Origin: Deltaproteobacteria bacterium
GTDB taxonomy: Bacteria; Myxococcota_A; UBA9042; PHBI01
NCBI GenBank assembly: GCA_020632715.1
Contig: JACKFA010000002.1
Coordinates: 1,106,501-1,170,500, forward strand
Reading direction: 5' to 3'
DNA length: 64,000 nt
This document shows positions 45,101 through 54,000 of the stretch, one piece after another (within the stretch, counting starts at the first letter, position 1; each line of letters opens with the position of its first letter). The translations under genes and the position numbers were made by a program. The notes under the pieces were generated by a model. That model was not told where the DNA came from. It did no database searches and saw nothing but the letters and a program-made list of their open reading frames with translations.

Positions 45101-45958
45101 TTCCCGGCGCTCGCGCCGGCCGCGCTGGCGCCCGAGCGGGAGGCGGAGCGCGCGGACGAGGCGCCCGTCACGCTCGCCGAGGCGCGGCTCGAGGAGACGG
45201 CGCTCGCCGCGGCGCGCGCGGCGGCGAGCCGGCGGATGGCGCGGTCGACGAGCGGGACGGCGTCCGGGCGGGTGAAGCACGAGGCGGCGGCGCCCCCGGA
45301 GGAGGCCGAGGGGCACCGCTACCGCGAGGCGACCGCGGAGCGCGCGGACGCGCCTCCGCCCTGGCTCCTCGCGGTCGGGACGGCCGTCCACCTCGCGGTC
45401 GAGCACCTCGACCTCGGGGTCGCGCCCGAGGACGCCGTCGCGGCGCAGCGGCGCGCGCTCGGCGGCTACCTGCGGCCGCTGGTGCCGGAGGCGGAGCGGG
45501 CGGCGGCGACGGCGTCGGCGGAGGCCGTGCTCGACCGCTTCGCGGCGGGGCCGCTCTGGCCGCGGCTGCGCGCGCTCGGCGAGGCGATCGTGGCGCGCGA
45601 GCTGCCGCTCCTCGCGCGGCCGGGCGACGGCGACGACGACGCGGCGCCGGTCGGCTTCGTCGCGGGCGCCATCGACATGCTCTATCGGGACCCGGCGGAC
45701 GGGGCGCTCGTCATCGTCGACTACAAGACGGATCGCGTGACCGGGGCGGCGCTCGAGGCGCGGGCGGCGAGCTACGCGCCGCAGGGCGAGGTCTACGTGC
45801 GGGCGCTCGCGGAGGCGTTCGAGACGCCGGCGCCGCCGCGCTTCGAGCTCTGGTTCCTGTGGGCCGGGGAGGCGCGGACGGTCGGGGTCGCGGCGGGGGC
45901 GCCCGGCGGACACGGGGCCACCGCGCAGGGTGACGCCGAGATCTTACGGAAACCTTGA
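42146..45958 (+). CDS. addA: AddA-like UvrD-family helicase/nuclease subunit
   Basis: A 1270-residue superfamily 1A helicase with C-terminal nuclease; partner of AddB in resecting DNA ends before RecA loading. Motifs: Walker A AGAGTGKTATL (Lys47), VSTIHAFCRRIL, Walker B LLVDEFQDTD, VVGDPKQSIYGWRNAD, VMTIHKSKGLAFEHVYLA, LLYVALTRAR. Nuclease: GTAVHLAVEHLDL, Asp1192/Lys1194 in VIVDYKTDR and PQGEVYV (QxxxY). GTG 42146 overlaps the addB stop. The gene ends 4 bp into a downstream frame and 71 bp before the next response regulator. An inverted repeat (43025-43093) lies inside. Confidence 0.9.
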   Translation: MSGISEGAGGGDARTRELLAADARARHVAMTEFDRPVVIEAGAGTGKTATLVGRVVAWSVGRGWERLATPGQRDEEIAARVLDGLVAITFTEAAAAEMAERVAHALAALAVGRIPTGMGEVLRAGDEATAARAAALLTALDHLVVSTIHAFCRRILATYPLEAGLHPAFGVDADGSRLAAVAHEVVEGWLVGLFRRPGGGVPAEGSEERAQHEAMLALAGEGLGPEAIAVALEQLASSAVPVEAVARDAFTDDAVAAVIARVQGAVVELRELLDATVADAGRARNAQAIRAGLAALHNEIVDLEPSKQTLGVVQRSIEEALAPTLLGHLRKHWAHAQVSSAAEAEALGSRAFELRRKTLAFLAARDHAARLRPALYDAARALLAPMLVAVRERLREEGVITFDALLARARDLLADRPDLRGRVRDRIDQLLVDEFQDTDAVQCDLVRLLALAPGPARAPGLFVVGDPKQSIYGWRNADLAAYQGFVDDVAAAGGELGHLAANHRSVAPVLDEVERVVAQVMVPEPGLQPPFRPLVPAAVPRDGAWRPSGARAAVEHWVSWLPDPHEPGPLRRTLRSEEAAALEARALVADLRGLKQESGFSWSDVGLLLRSTSDQDVYLEAMREARIPYVVERDKSYYRRREVIEAAALVRAVLDPTDHLALVTFLRSAWVGVPDAAWIPLWAEGFPDHLTELHRPDDAALAALDGVIARAAAAIAVAEVPGLDRVAGWDRALARAVRDLAVAREAFAREPADRFVEILRTRFLPEAVEAARYLGGYRLANLERFFRKLAGALEAAGADPQALLRALRQSVGERRDAEEARPPEAAENAVRVMTIHKSKGLAFEHVYLAQTHKQSRPRPVSARVSGDATEARRFRRDDRWTCQLFGLPAPDWDELVAWDDEVERAERVRLLYVALTRARTRVVVLGRWPDRGAGGAVGHRDARSFMDLMQSRTPPGPPLVDAMRRVAEADGRLPWFLDDGEARWVFPALAPAALAPEREAERADEAPVTLAEARLEETALAAARAAASRRMARSTSGTASGRVKHEAAAPPEEAEGHRYREATAERADAPPPWLLAVGTAVHLAVEHLDLGVAPEDAVAAQRRALGGYLRPLVPEAERAAATASAEAVLDRFAAGPLWPRLRALGEAIVARELPLLARPGDGDDDAAPVGFVAGAIDMLYRDPADGALVIVDYKTDRVTGAALEARAASYAPQGEVYVRALAEAFETPAPPRFELWFLWAGEARTVGVAAGAPGGHGATAQGDAEILRKP
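43025..43093 (+). repeat. inverted repeat inside addA
   Basis: GCTGCACTGCACAACG (43025-43040) and CGTTGTGCAGCGCAGC (43078-43093) are reverse complements at 15 of 16 positions, with a 37-base loop. The core TTGTGCAGCGCA also occurs in addB at 39688-39699. Confidence 0.65.
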
Positions 45959-46029
45959 GAGAACGGTCGATTCGGCGAACGCTCCGGGGGGTGGCCGCGG
46001 CTGGATCGCGCGCGTGGAGGTCGGACATC

Positions 46030-46713
46030 ATGCAGCGGATGGACAAGCGCATCCTGCTCGTCGAGGACGACCGCGAGCTCGCCGGGCAGGTGAAGGGCCG
46101 CCTCGAGGAGATCCGCTGCGACGTCACCTGGTGGCCCGAGGGGCGGCGGCTCGCGCTCGCGTCGGATCTGCCCGACGTCGAGCTCGTGATCCTCGACCTC
46201 ATGCTCCCGGGGCGGAGCGGGCTCGACATGTTGCGCGACCTGCGCGCCGTGTCCGACGTGCCGGTGCTCGTCCTGTCGGCGCGCGGCGAGACGTCGGCGA
46301 AGGTGCGCGCCTTCCAGCTCGGCGCGGACGACTACATGACGAAGCCGTTCTGGCCCGAGGAGCTCGTGGAGCGCGTCCGCGCGCGGCTCCGGCGCCCCGT
46401 GCTCGGCCGGAGCGACGTCGTCACGGTGCGCGGGCTCTCCGTCGACCGCCGGCGGCGCGAGGTGACGGTCGACGGGCAGGCGGTCGAGCTCACGCGCGTC
46501 GAGTTCGACCTCTTGTCGGCGCTCGCGGAGCGGCCGGGGGAGGCGGTCACGCGCGCGTGGCTCTCGCAGAACGTGCTCGACCCGGACCGCGACGGCACGG
46601 AGCGCACGCTCGACGTGCACGTGTCGCGGCTCCGGAAGAAGCTCGGGGCGGGGACCTACGTGGAGACGGTCTGGGGCATCGGCTATCGGCTCGCGGACGA
46701 GGTCCCGGCGTGA
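46030..46713 (+). CDS. OmpR-family response regulator
   Basis: A 227-residue regulator; ATG 46030 has GGAGG 9 bases upstream (ATG 46039 is also possible; the frame opens earlier at 45955 without a site). Receiver: RILLVEDDREL, phospho-Asp in LVILDLMLPGRSG, Ser in LSARGE, Lys in YMTKPF. DNA-binding winged helix: LTRVEFDLLSALAERPG, RTLDVHVSRLRKKLG, VETVWGIGYRL. Coupled to the following kinase by a GTGA overlap. Regulon unknown. Confidence 0.87.
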   Translation: MQRMDKRILLVEDDRELAGQVKGRLEEIRCDVTWWPEGRRLALASDLPDVELVILDLMLPGRSGLDMLRDLRAVSDVPVLVLSARGETSAKVRAFQLGADDYMTKPFWPEELVERVRARLRRPVLGRSDVVTVRGLSVDRRRREVTVDGQAVELTRVEFDLLSALAERPGEAVTRAWLSQNVLDPDRDGTERTLDVHVSRLRKKLGAGTYVETVWGIGYRLADEVPA

Positions 46714-48227
46714 CCCTCCGCCAGCGGCTCGCCGTCGCGACGATCGCGGCGACGATCCCCGTCGCGGTGCTGCTCCTGTGGTTCGACGCCGCCACGCACT
46801 ACGAGGCGGGGGAGCGCTTCCTCGTGTCGGTGGGCGGCTCGCGGCTCGCGGAGTTGCAGGCGGCGTGCGAGGCCGATCCGGCCGCGTTCGGCGGGGAGCT
46901 CGAGCCCCATCACCACGGCCCGGGGCCGCCGCGCGACGGGCGCGGGCCCCGCGATGGCGGGCCGCCCGAGCGGGGAGGGGACGGGCCGCGGGGCGACGGG
47001 CCCGGAGGCGAGAGGCCGCCGCGCCGCGAGCGCCGGCCGGGCGGGCCGGACGGGCCGCCGCCGCCGCCGCCGCGGGTCTGGGCGTACGACGCGTCGTTCG
47101 CGCCGACGGGCGCGGGGGCGCCGCCCGTGCCGGAGGGCCTGCGGGAGGAGGCGCTCGCGGGCGCGGCGGTGGCGACGGACGCGCCGCTCTGGCCTGGGGA
47201 GGACGTGCTCGTGCTCTTGCGCGGGGCCGGAGACGCTGGGCGCTGCCGCTTCTTCCTGCTCTCCGGGCACACGGATCCCCATCACGGCGGGGTCCTCCCG
47301 AGCTCGCTCGTCTGGCTCCTGCCGACGGCGGCGGTGTTCCTCGCGATGCTCGCCGCGGCGAGCCCGGTCGTGCGGCGGATCCGGCGGCTCCGGGACGCGG
47401 TCGGGGCGTCGGCGCGGAGCGCGTACGCGACGCCGACGGGGCTCGCCGGGAAGGACGAGGTGGGCGAGCTCGCGGCGGCGTTCGACCGGGCCGGGGAGGA
47501 GGTGCGGGCGCGGCTCGCGGACAACGCGCGGCGCGAGCAGGCGCTCCGGGAGTTCCTCGCGCACACGATGCACGACGTGATGATCCCGCTGACGGTCTTG
47601 AAGGGGCACCTCGCGACGCTGCGCGACGCGGCCGGGGAGGGCGACGGGAAGAAGGCGGTGGTCTCGGCGATGGACGAGGCGCACTACATCGCGTCGCTCT
47701 TGCGCGACCTGGCGGCGGCGGCGCGGCTCGACGCGGCGGTGGTCGAGCTCGAGCGGGGGCCGGTGGACCTCGGAGGGCTCGTGACGCGGGTGGTGGCGCG
47801 GCACCGGCCGATCGCGCGGCAGCTCGAGGTGGAGCTCGAGAGCGCGATCCCGCGGGAGGCGCTCGTCATCGACGCGGACGAGACGCTCCTCGAGCAGGCC
47901 GTGAGCAACATCGTGTACAACGCGGTGCGCTACAACAAGCCCGGGGGGCACGTCGCCGTCATCTGCGAGGCCGAGGAGGGCGCGCGCTTCAGGGTGACCG
48001 TGCTCGACGACGGCCCGGGGATCCCGGAGGAGGAGCTCGCGCGGCTCGCGGACCGCGGCTATCGGCGCGACGAGGCGCGGACGCGGGCGCCGGACGGGCA
48101 GGGGCTCGGGCTCCACATCGCGCAGCGCGCGGCGGCGCTGCACGGGTTCGCGCTGCAGCTCGGCGCGTCGGAGTACGGCGGGCTCGAGGTGCGGATCGCG
48201 GGGCCAGTGGCTCGCGCCGAGGGGTGA
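46710..48227 (+). CDS. sensor histidine kinase with Pro/Gly/Arg-rich extracytoplasmic domain
   Basis: A 505-residue kinase: membrane helix near the N-terminus (VATIAATIPVAVLLLWF), an exported segment of about 165 residues whose first half is low-complexity (His/Gly/Pro/Arg: HHHGPGPPRDGRGPRDG), a second helix (SLVWLLPTAAVFLAMLAAA), HAMP-like linker, HisKA with AHTMHDVMIPLTVL (acceptor His followed by Asp rather than Glu), HATPase_c with NIVYNAVRYN, DDGPGIP and GQGLGLHIAQ. The His-rich exported loop could bind metal ions; this is inference. Operon with the preceding regulator. Confidence 0.82.
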   Translation: MTLRQRLAVATIAATIPVAVLLLWFDAATHYEAGERFLVSVGGSRLAELQAACEADPAAFGGELEPHHHGPGPPRDGRGPRDGGPPERGGDGPRGDGPGGERPPRRERRPGGPDGPPPPPPRVWAYDASFAPTGAGAPPVPEGLREEALAGAAVATDAPLWPGEDVLVLLRGAGDAGRCRFFLLSGHTDPHHGGVLPSSLVWLLPTAAVFLAMLAAASPVVRRIRRLRDAVGASARSAYATPTGLAGKDEVGELAAAFDRAGEEVRARLADNARREQALREFLAHTMHDVMIPLTVLKGHLATLRDAAGEGDGKKAVVSAMDEAHYIASLLRDLAAAARLDAAVVELERGPVDLGGLVTRVVARHRPIARQLEVELESAIPREALVIDADETLLEQAVSNIVYNAVRYNKPGGHVAVICEAEEGARFRVTVLDDGPGIPEEELARLADRGYRRDEARTRAPDGQGLGLHIAQRAAALHGFALQLGASEYGGLEVRIAGPVARAEG

Positions 48228-48388
48228 TAGAGAGAGGTTATCGGCGGCGCGCGGTGGCCTGCGGCGCGGGTTGGCGGGGGTAGGGGCGGCGAATCGTCGG
48301 GCCGCGACGGTTTTTCGCGCCCGCGGTGGTGGGTTTCGCGAGGCGATTGCGCCTCTGGGGGCACACGGCCTTCTCCGGAGCAACCACC

Positions 48389-49693
48389 ATGAACCGCGCT
48401 CGCCTCGCCGCCCTCGGCGCCCTGTCCCTCGCGCTCGCGCTGCCCGTCACGGCGCAGATCGAGCCCCTCCGTCCCATCGCCCACTGGACGGTGGGGATCT
48501 ACCAGGAGAACCCGTCGGCCTCGTGGGGCTGGGAGCGGGTCGGGAGCTGGGGGTGGGAGCGCTCGGTCACGACCGGCTACGAGCGGGTCGGGAGCTGGGG
48601 TTGGGAGCGGGTCGCGGCGTCGCCCGAGGCGGGGACGCTGGTCGGGCTCGTCTACGTCGAGGGGAGCACCTTCGGCGGGGCGACGCAGCATTGGGCGTAC
48701 TTCGACAACTACGACCCGCGCTACCCGACGGAGCTGCGCTCGGCGGTCTACGACTACCCGGATCTCGGGAGCTACCAGGGGGACATGGCGGCGCTCGGGC
48801 GCGCCTACGTGGCCGTGCCGTCGGGGAGCGGGCGCTGCTCGGCGGAGCCGCGGTGCGTCACGCTCACGCGCGGCCGGAGCGAGGTCGCCGACGCGCACAT
48901 CCGGCAGAGCGAGCCGAACAAGAACTACGGCGGGTCGCAGTCGCTGACGGTGAGCGGCGGCGCGTCGGGCGAGCGGCGGGCGCTCCTCCGCTTCGACACG
49001 AGCAGCATCCCGGCGGGCGCGGCCATCGAGTCGGCCGAGCTCTCGCTGTCGGGGCTCCTCTACGGGGGCTCGGCGCAGGTGACGGCGGTGATGGCGCCCT
49101 GGGACGAGGCGACCGTGACGTGGTCGAGCTTCGAGCGCGCGGGCGCGCAGTTCGACGTGGCGCAGGGCGGGCCGCACCTCTGGCGCGCGTCGGCGACGAT
49201 CCCGTACACGACGGCGGGGGCGCGGACGACGACGAGCCTCGGGACGCTGGTCCAGGGCTGGGTCGACAGCGCCATCCCGAACAACGGCTTCATCATGGAC
49301 AAGCAGTCGGCGGACGCGCTCGTCGTCTTCGCGAGCAGCGAGAGCCCGGACGCGGCGCAGCGCCCCGCGCTGACCGTCTGCTACCGGGCCTGTGAGACGG
49401 GCTGCGCCGAGTCGTGCGGCGGGAACACGGTCTGCGCGGCCGGCCTCTGCCGCGAGTCCGACGCGCCCTGGGCCGACGCCCTCGACGCCTGCCTCGGCGG
49501 CGACGACGCCTGCAGCGGCCACGGCGCCTTCGCCTATGGCCGCTGCTTCTGCCAGCCCGGCTACACCGGCGACGACTGCGAGATCGCGACCGCCTGCCCC
49601 GGCGACTGCGGCGGCCACGGCGTCTGCAACCTCGGCCAGTGCTTCTGCGAGCCCGGCTTCGAGGGCGCCGACTGCGGCACCCGCACCCCCTGA
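48389..49693 (+). CDS. secreted DNRLRE/EGF-like protein with WGWER repeats (copy 1)
   Basis: A 434-residue protein, GGAG 8 bases before ATG. Signal peptide (LAALGALSLALALPVTA). Residues 40-75 hold a Trp-rich repeat: SWGWERVGSWGWERS, then TTGYERVGSWGWERV. A DNRLRE-type beta-sandwich follows (about 165-330: DAHIRQSEPNKNYGGSQSL, ALLRFDTSSIPAG, LVQGWVDSAIPNNG). The Cys-rich C-terminus has three EGF-like modules (CSGHGAFAYGRCFCQPGYTG, CGGHGVCNLGQCFCEPGFEG). Exported, probably surface-attached or secreted; binding role inferred from the modules. The gene is followed by a tandem copy whose start lies 42 bp after its stop. Confidence 0.78.
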   Translation: MNRARLAALGALSLALALPVTAQIEPLRPIAHWTVGIYQENPSASWGWERVGSWGWERSVTTGYERVGSWGWERVAASPEAGTLVGLVYVEGSTFGGATQHWAYFDNYDPRYPTELRSAVYDYPDLGSYQGDMAALGRAYVAVPSGSGRCSAEPRCVTLTRGRSEVADAHIRQSEPNKNYGGSQSLTVSGGASGERRALLRFDTSSIPAGAAIESAELSLSGLLYGGSAQVTAVMAPWDEATVTWSSFERAGAQFDVAQGGPHLWRASATIPYTTAGARTTTSLGTLVQGWVDSAIPNNGFIMDKQSADALVVFASSESPDAAQRPALTVCYRACETGCAESCGGNTVCAAGLCRESDAPWADALDACLGGDDACSGHGAFAYGRCFCQPGYTGDDCEIATACPGDCGGHGVCNLGQCFCEPGFEGADCGTRTP

Positions 49694-49734
49694 CGAGACC
49701 ACCGCTGCGACACCTTCCCGAGAGGAGAACCACC

Positions 49735-50944
49735 ATGAACCGCGCTCGCCTCGCCGCCCTCGGCGCCCTGTCCGTCGTCCTCGCGCTGCCCGTCGGGGCG
49801 CAGATCGAGCCCCAACGTCCCATCGCCCACTGGACGGTGGGGATCTACCAGGAGAACCCGTCGGCCTCGTGGGGCTGGGAGCGGGTCGGGAGCTGGGGGT
49901 GGGAGCGCTCGGTCACGACCGGCTACGAGCGGGTCGGGAGCTGGGGCTGGGAGCGGGTCGCGGCGTCGCCCGAGGCGGGGACGCTCGTCGGGCTCGTCTA
50001 CGTCGAGGGGAGCACCTTCGGCGGGGCGACGCAGCACTGGGCGTACTTCGACAACTACGACCCGCGCTACCCGACGGAGCTGCGCTCGGCGGTCTACGAC
50101 TACCCGGATCTCGGGAGCTACCAGGGGGACATGGCGGCGCTCGGGCGCGCCTACGTGGCCGTGCCGTCGGGGAGCGGGCGCTGCCCGGCGGAGCCGCGCT
50201 GCGTCACGCTCACGCGCGGCCGGAGCGAGGTCGCCGACGCGCACATCCGGGAGAGCGAGCCGACCCGGAACTACGGCGGGTCGCAGTCGCTGACGGTGAG
50301 CGGCGGCGCGTCGGGCGAGCGGCGGGCGCTCCTCCGCTTCGACACGAGCAGCATCCCGGCGGGGCGCGGCCATCGAGTCGGCCGAGCTCTCGCTGTCGGG
50401 GCTCCTCTACGGGGGCTCGGCGCAGGTGACGGCGGTGATGGCGCCCTGGGACGAGCGGACGGTGACCTGGGCGAGCTTCGAGCGCGCGGGCGCGCAGTTC
50501 GACGTGGCGCAGGGCGGGCCGCACCTCTGGCGCGCGTCGGCGACGATCCCGTACACCGCGGCGGGGGCGCGGACGACGACGAGCCTCGGGACGCTGGTCC
50601 AGGGCTGGGTCGACAGCGCCATCCCGAACAACGGCTTCATCATGGACAAGCAGTCGGCGGACGCGCTCGTCGTCTTCGCGAGCAGCGAGAGCCCCGACGC
50701 GGCGCAGCGCCCCGCGCTGACCGTCTGCTACCGCGCCTGTGAGACCGGCTGCGCCGAGTCGTGCGGCGGGAACACGGTCTGCGCGGCCGGCCTCTGCCGC
50801 GAGTCCGACGCCCCCTGGGCCGACGCCCTCGACGCCTGCCTCGGCGGCGACGACGCCTGCAGCGGCCACGGCGCCTTCGCCTACGGCCGCTGCTTCTGCG
50901 AGCCCGGCTACACCGGCGACGACTGCGGCGCCCGCGTCCCCTGA
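49735..50944 (+). CDS. secreted DNRLRE/EGF-like protein, tandem copy 2 (single-base frameshift)
   Basis: Near-identical to the gene at 48389-49693, including upstream sequence (GAGGAGAACCACCATGAACC). Restored length is 402 residues; it has one EGF-like module fewer and ends DDCGARVP. At 50361-50364 it has GGGG where copy 1 has GGG, which breaks the frame after TSSIPAG; beyond this the alignment to copy 1 resumes in the next frame and stays open to the stop, so the break is either very recent or an error in the sequence. Clear substitutions (for example VTAQIEPLRP to VGAQIEPQRP) show that the copies are distinct loci. Confidence 0.7.
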
Positions 50945-50953
50945 CGCGCGCTA

Positions 50954-51087
50954 GAAATTCTCCCGTCGCCAGGCTTGCTCTTGTGGTCTCAGGTGGCTCC
51001 GCTCGTCGGTCACGTACCTCGGGTACGCTCCCGCCTCGCGTAGCCACCTGCGACCACGACGCCGCGCCTGGGCTCGGTCCGAATTTC
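50954..51087. repeat. long imperfect palindrome between convergent genes (element B)
   Basis: Outer arms GAAATTC (50954-50960) and GAATTTC (51081-51087); then CCAGGC/GCCTGG; then 16-bp arms GTGGTCTCAGGTGGCT (50983-50998) and AGCCACCTGCGACCAC (51042-51057), 15 of 16 paired; inside, a 6-bp stem with a 3-base loop CGTACC TCG GGTACG (51013-51027). End motifs TCTCCCGTCGC and GCTCGGTCCGA are shared with element A (26393-26552). It separates two convergent genes, as element A does. Confidence 0.78.
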
Positions 51088-51098
51088 CCCGAACGCTG

Positions 51099-54000
51099 CT
51101 ACTCCGCCGGCGTGTAGACCTCGCGCCCCGTCGCGATCGCGGCGACCCCGACCGGATCGAGCACCAGCGGGTTCGTCGCGTTCGCGAGCCAGAGGCGCAG
51201 CTGATCGGCGAAGAACGGGCTGTCCACGATGCCCGACGCCCCGCCCGGCAGCGCGAACTCGCCGCGCATCTCGCCGTCCTTCAGCGCGAACACGATGCGC
51301 ATCGCCGGCCCGCTCCCGTGCGTGAAGCGCGTCCCCGAGAAGCCCGGGTTCGCCGCGTCCACGCCGTAGTTGTCGCCGCCGCGCGGGAACCACTTGAGCG
51401 CCGCGCGCGGATCCCCCTGCTCGTAGCTGTCCGCGAGCGGGTGGTTGTCCGTCGTGAACTGGAACATGTCCGTGATGATCGACAGCGCCTCGCTGTCGCC
51501 GCCGATGAAGTCCGCGATGACGCTCTGGAAGCGCGCCTGGTGCCGGAGCCCCCAGAGCCACGCCTCCATGTCGGCCGTCCCGAAGCCCCCCTCGCCGGGG
51601 CCGGTCGGCGCCGACGCGAGGAAGTCGAGCGCGCCCGCGAGCGAGGCCAGCATCAGCTCGTCGCTCGTCTCGACCGCGTCCGTCGTGCGCACGTCGTCGA
51701 AGAACACCGACTCCTCGGTCGCCGCGTTCCAGGACGCGAGGCTCGCCGGGTTCCCGGCGCCGCGCCCCGCCAGGAAGCGCCTGAGCGCCCCGAGCTTCTC
51801 GCGCGTCGAGTCCCAGCGCCACGCGGAGATCTGCTCGTCGTCCCACACCGACTGCAGGAAGCGCGGCAGGTAGGCGTTGAAGATCATCGTCGCGATGCTG
51901 TCCTGCACCTGCCCGGCGTCCGGGTGGTCGTAGAACGTCTCGACCCCGGAGTACGCGACGAAGCCGCGCGACGACCACGCGGAGAGCCTGGTCGCCACGG
52001 CGTCGAAGGCCGCCCGATGCGCCTCGTAGACCGCGCCGACGCGCGCCTCGGCGGGCGTCACCGGCCCGTCGCCGTCCGTGATCGCCTTCCCGCGCGCGAT
52101 GGCGTCGAGGAGCGACGGCACGAAGTCCTCGCCCGTGCGCGAGGTCTTGTTCGCCTGGATCGCCTGCATCGCCGCGATGTCCGCCTCGTGGTCGGCGGTC
52201 ACCTTCGCGAGCTCGCGCCGGATCGTGTCCGCGCGCACCGACGACCACGGCCCACCCACGTACCACTGGTCGTTCTCGTGGTCGCCGTCGTCGGTGATGT
52301 GCGCCGGGTCGTTGTTCGCGTTGAACACGAAGCCCTGCTCGGGGTTGATGGCGTACGGCATCTCGTCGAACGGGATGATGCACTTGTAGGGATCCGTCGC
52401 GCCCGGGCCCTCGTCGGCCTTGCCGTTCTCGTCGGTCGGCATGGTGAAGCCGCCGTACTTCGTGCCGTCGAGGAGCCGCGTCGGGTCGGCGCCCGCGACG
52501 AACTTCCCGTCGCCGTCGCGCTCGAGGTAGCCGCGGCACGGCACCGCCTGGTAGCTCGTGTAGAGGATGTTGCCCTGGTCGTCCGCGCCGCCCGTGAAGA
52601 GCGCCGCCCCGACGAAGCCGCGCGTCGCCTCGCGGACGCCGTTCACGTCGTGCGCCATCCCCATCTCCGCGAGCGCCTCGCCCCAGCGCGTCGCGTCGAG
52701 CGCGGTGTGGTCGAAGGTGATCCCCGAGACGACGCCGTCGTTGTTGACGTCCGCCGGGACGATCAGCGTCCCGCCCAGGTTGATGACGCTCTCGCCCGCG
52801 CCCGGCACCGTGTCGGCCGTCGCGGGGCGCCCCTCGATGCTCGCGAGCCAGCGCCCGTCGAAGGTCTTGAAGCGGGCCCACGTCTCGGTGCGCGCGACGC
52901 TGCCGAGGAGCGCGACGCCGCGCACGTCGTAGGTCTCCTCGGTCGCGACGAGGTCCTTCCACGCGCCCTCGAAGCGCGACGCCTTCGGGATCCCGGCCGC
53001 GTCGAGCTCGATCTCCTCCTGGTACCAGTCCGTGATGTCGAGCACCGGGTTCACGCCGCCGAAGGCGACCTGACCGTTCGTGCCGCCGATCATGACCGGG
53101 AAGCAGCCGAGCCAGCCGCCGACCTGGTGGATGTCGCCGCCGCCGAAGACCGCCGTGTCGAGACCGGCGCCGTAGCCGAGCGACGGCACGGTGAGGCCGA
53201 GGTGGCCGTCGTTCGCGAGGAGCGCCGCCCCGTCCTTCGTGTGCGTGCCGGCGACGGCCCACACGTTCGAGCCGAAGCCCTCGCCCCGGTCCTTCCCGAA
53301 GCGGCGCTGCATCTCGGCGAGGCGGTTCGCGAGGTCCTCGGCCATCCCGGCCGGGAGCGTCGGGAGCGCGCTCGCGCCGCGGCGGGCCTTCGCGGCGTGC
53401 CCGGCCGCCGCCTTCTGCCCGCTCCCGGTGAGGCCGAAGCCGTCGGTCGTGTGGGCGCCGGGGTAGAAGGGGCGCACGTCGTTCCAGAGATCGGCGAGGT
53501 AGCCGCTCTTCCGGAGCGCCTCGTCGGGGAAGCCGGCGAACTGGGCGTCGAGGCGCTCGAGGGCGCTCGTGTTGCCGAGGTCGCCGGTCTCGAAGTTGGT
53601 CTGGTACATGATGACCGTGATGAGGGCCATCACGTCGCGCGCCGTGAAGGGGGCCATCATGTCGGCGGCGCTGTCGAAGCCGAGGAGCGCCGCGAACGAC
53701 GTCTCGGTGGGGGGCTCGAGCTCGCCGGCCCTGACGCCGTCGATGTACGCGTTGATGCCGCCCGCGAACGCCTCGAGGTAGGCGAGGAACTCGGGCGACG
53801 CGTGCTCCACGAGGCGGTCGGTCACGTAGGCCATGCCGATGCTGCGCGCCTGCACGTCGTTCGCGAGCGCGACGTCGCCCACGAGCGCGGAGATCGTGCC
53901 GAGCCCGTAGCGGCGCTGCAGATCCATGAAGAAGTAGCGGTGGCGCGCCTCGATGAAGCCCATCACGCGCCCGAGATCCTCGCGGTTCGCGGCGTAGACG

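Noticed and set aside
41984..45913. Very long open frame antisense to addA (about 1300 codons), and similar ones opposite addB, the penicillin acylase gene and the Cys-rich lipoprotein region
   Set aside because: They mirror the codon structure of well-identified genes in a GC3-extreme genome, encode Arg/Pro/Val-rich sequence without domains and lack ribosome-binding sites.
38850..45958. AddAB as a phage-defence island
   Set aside because: The two genes are a housekeeping recombination pair without adjoining restriction, retron or other defence genes.
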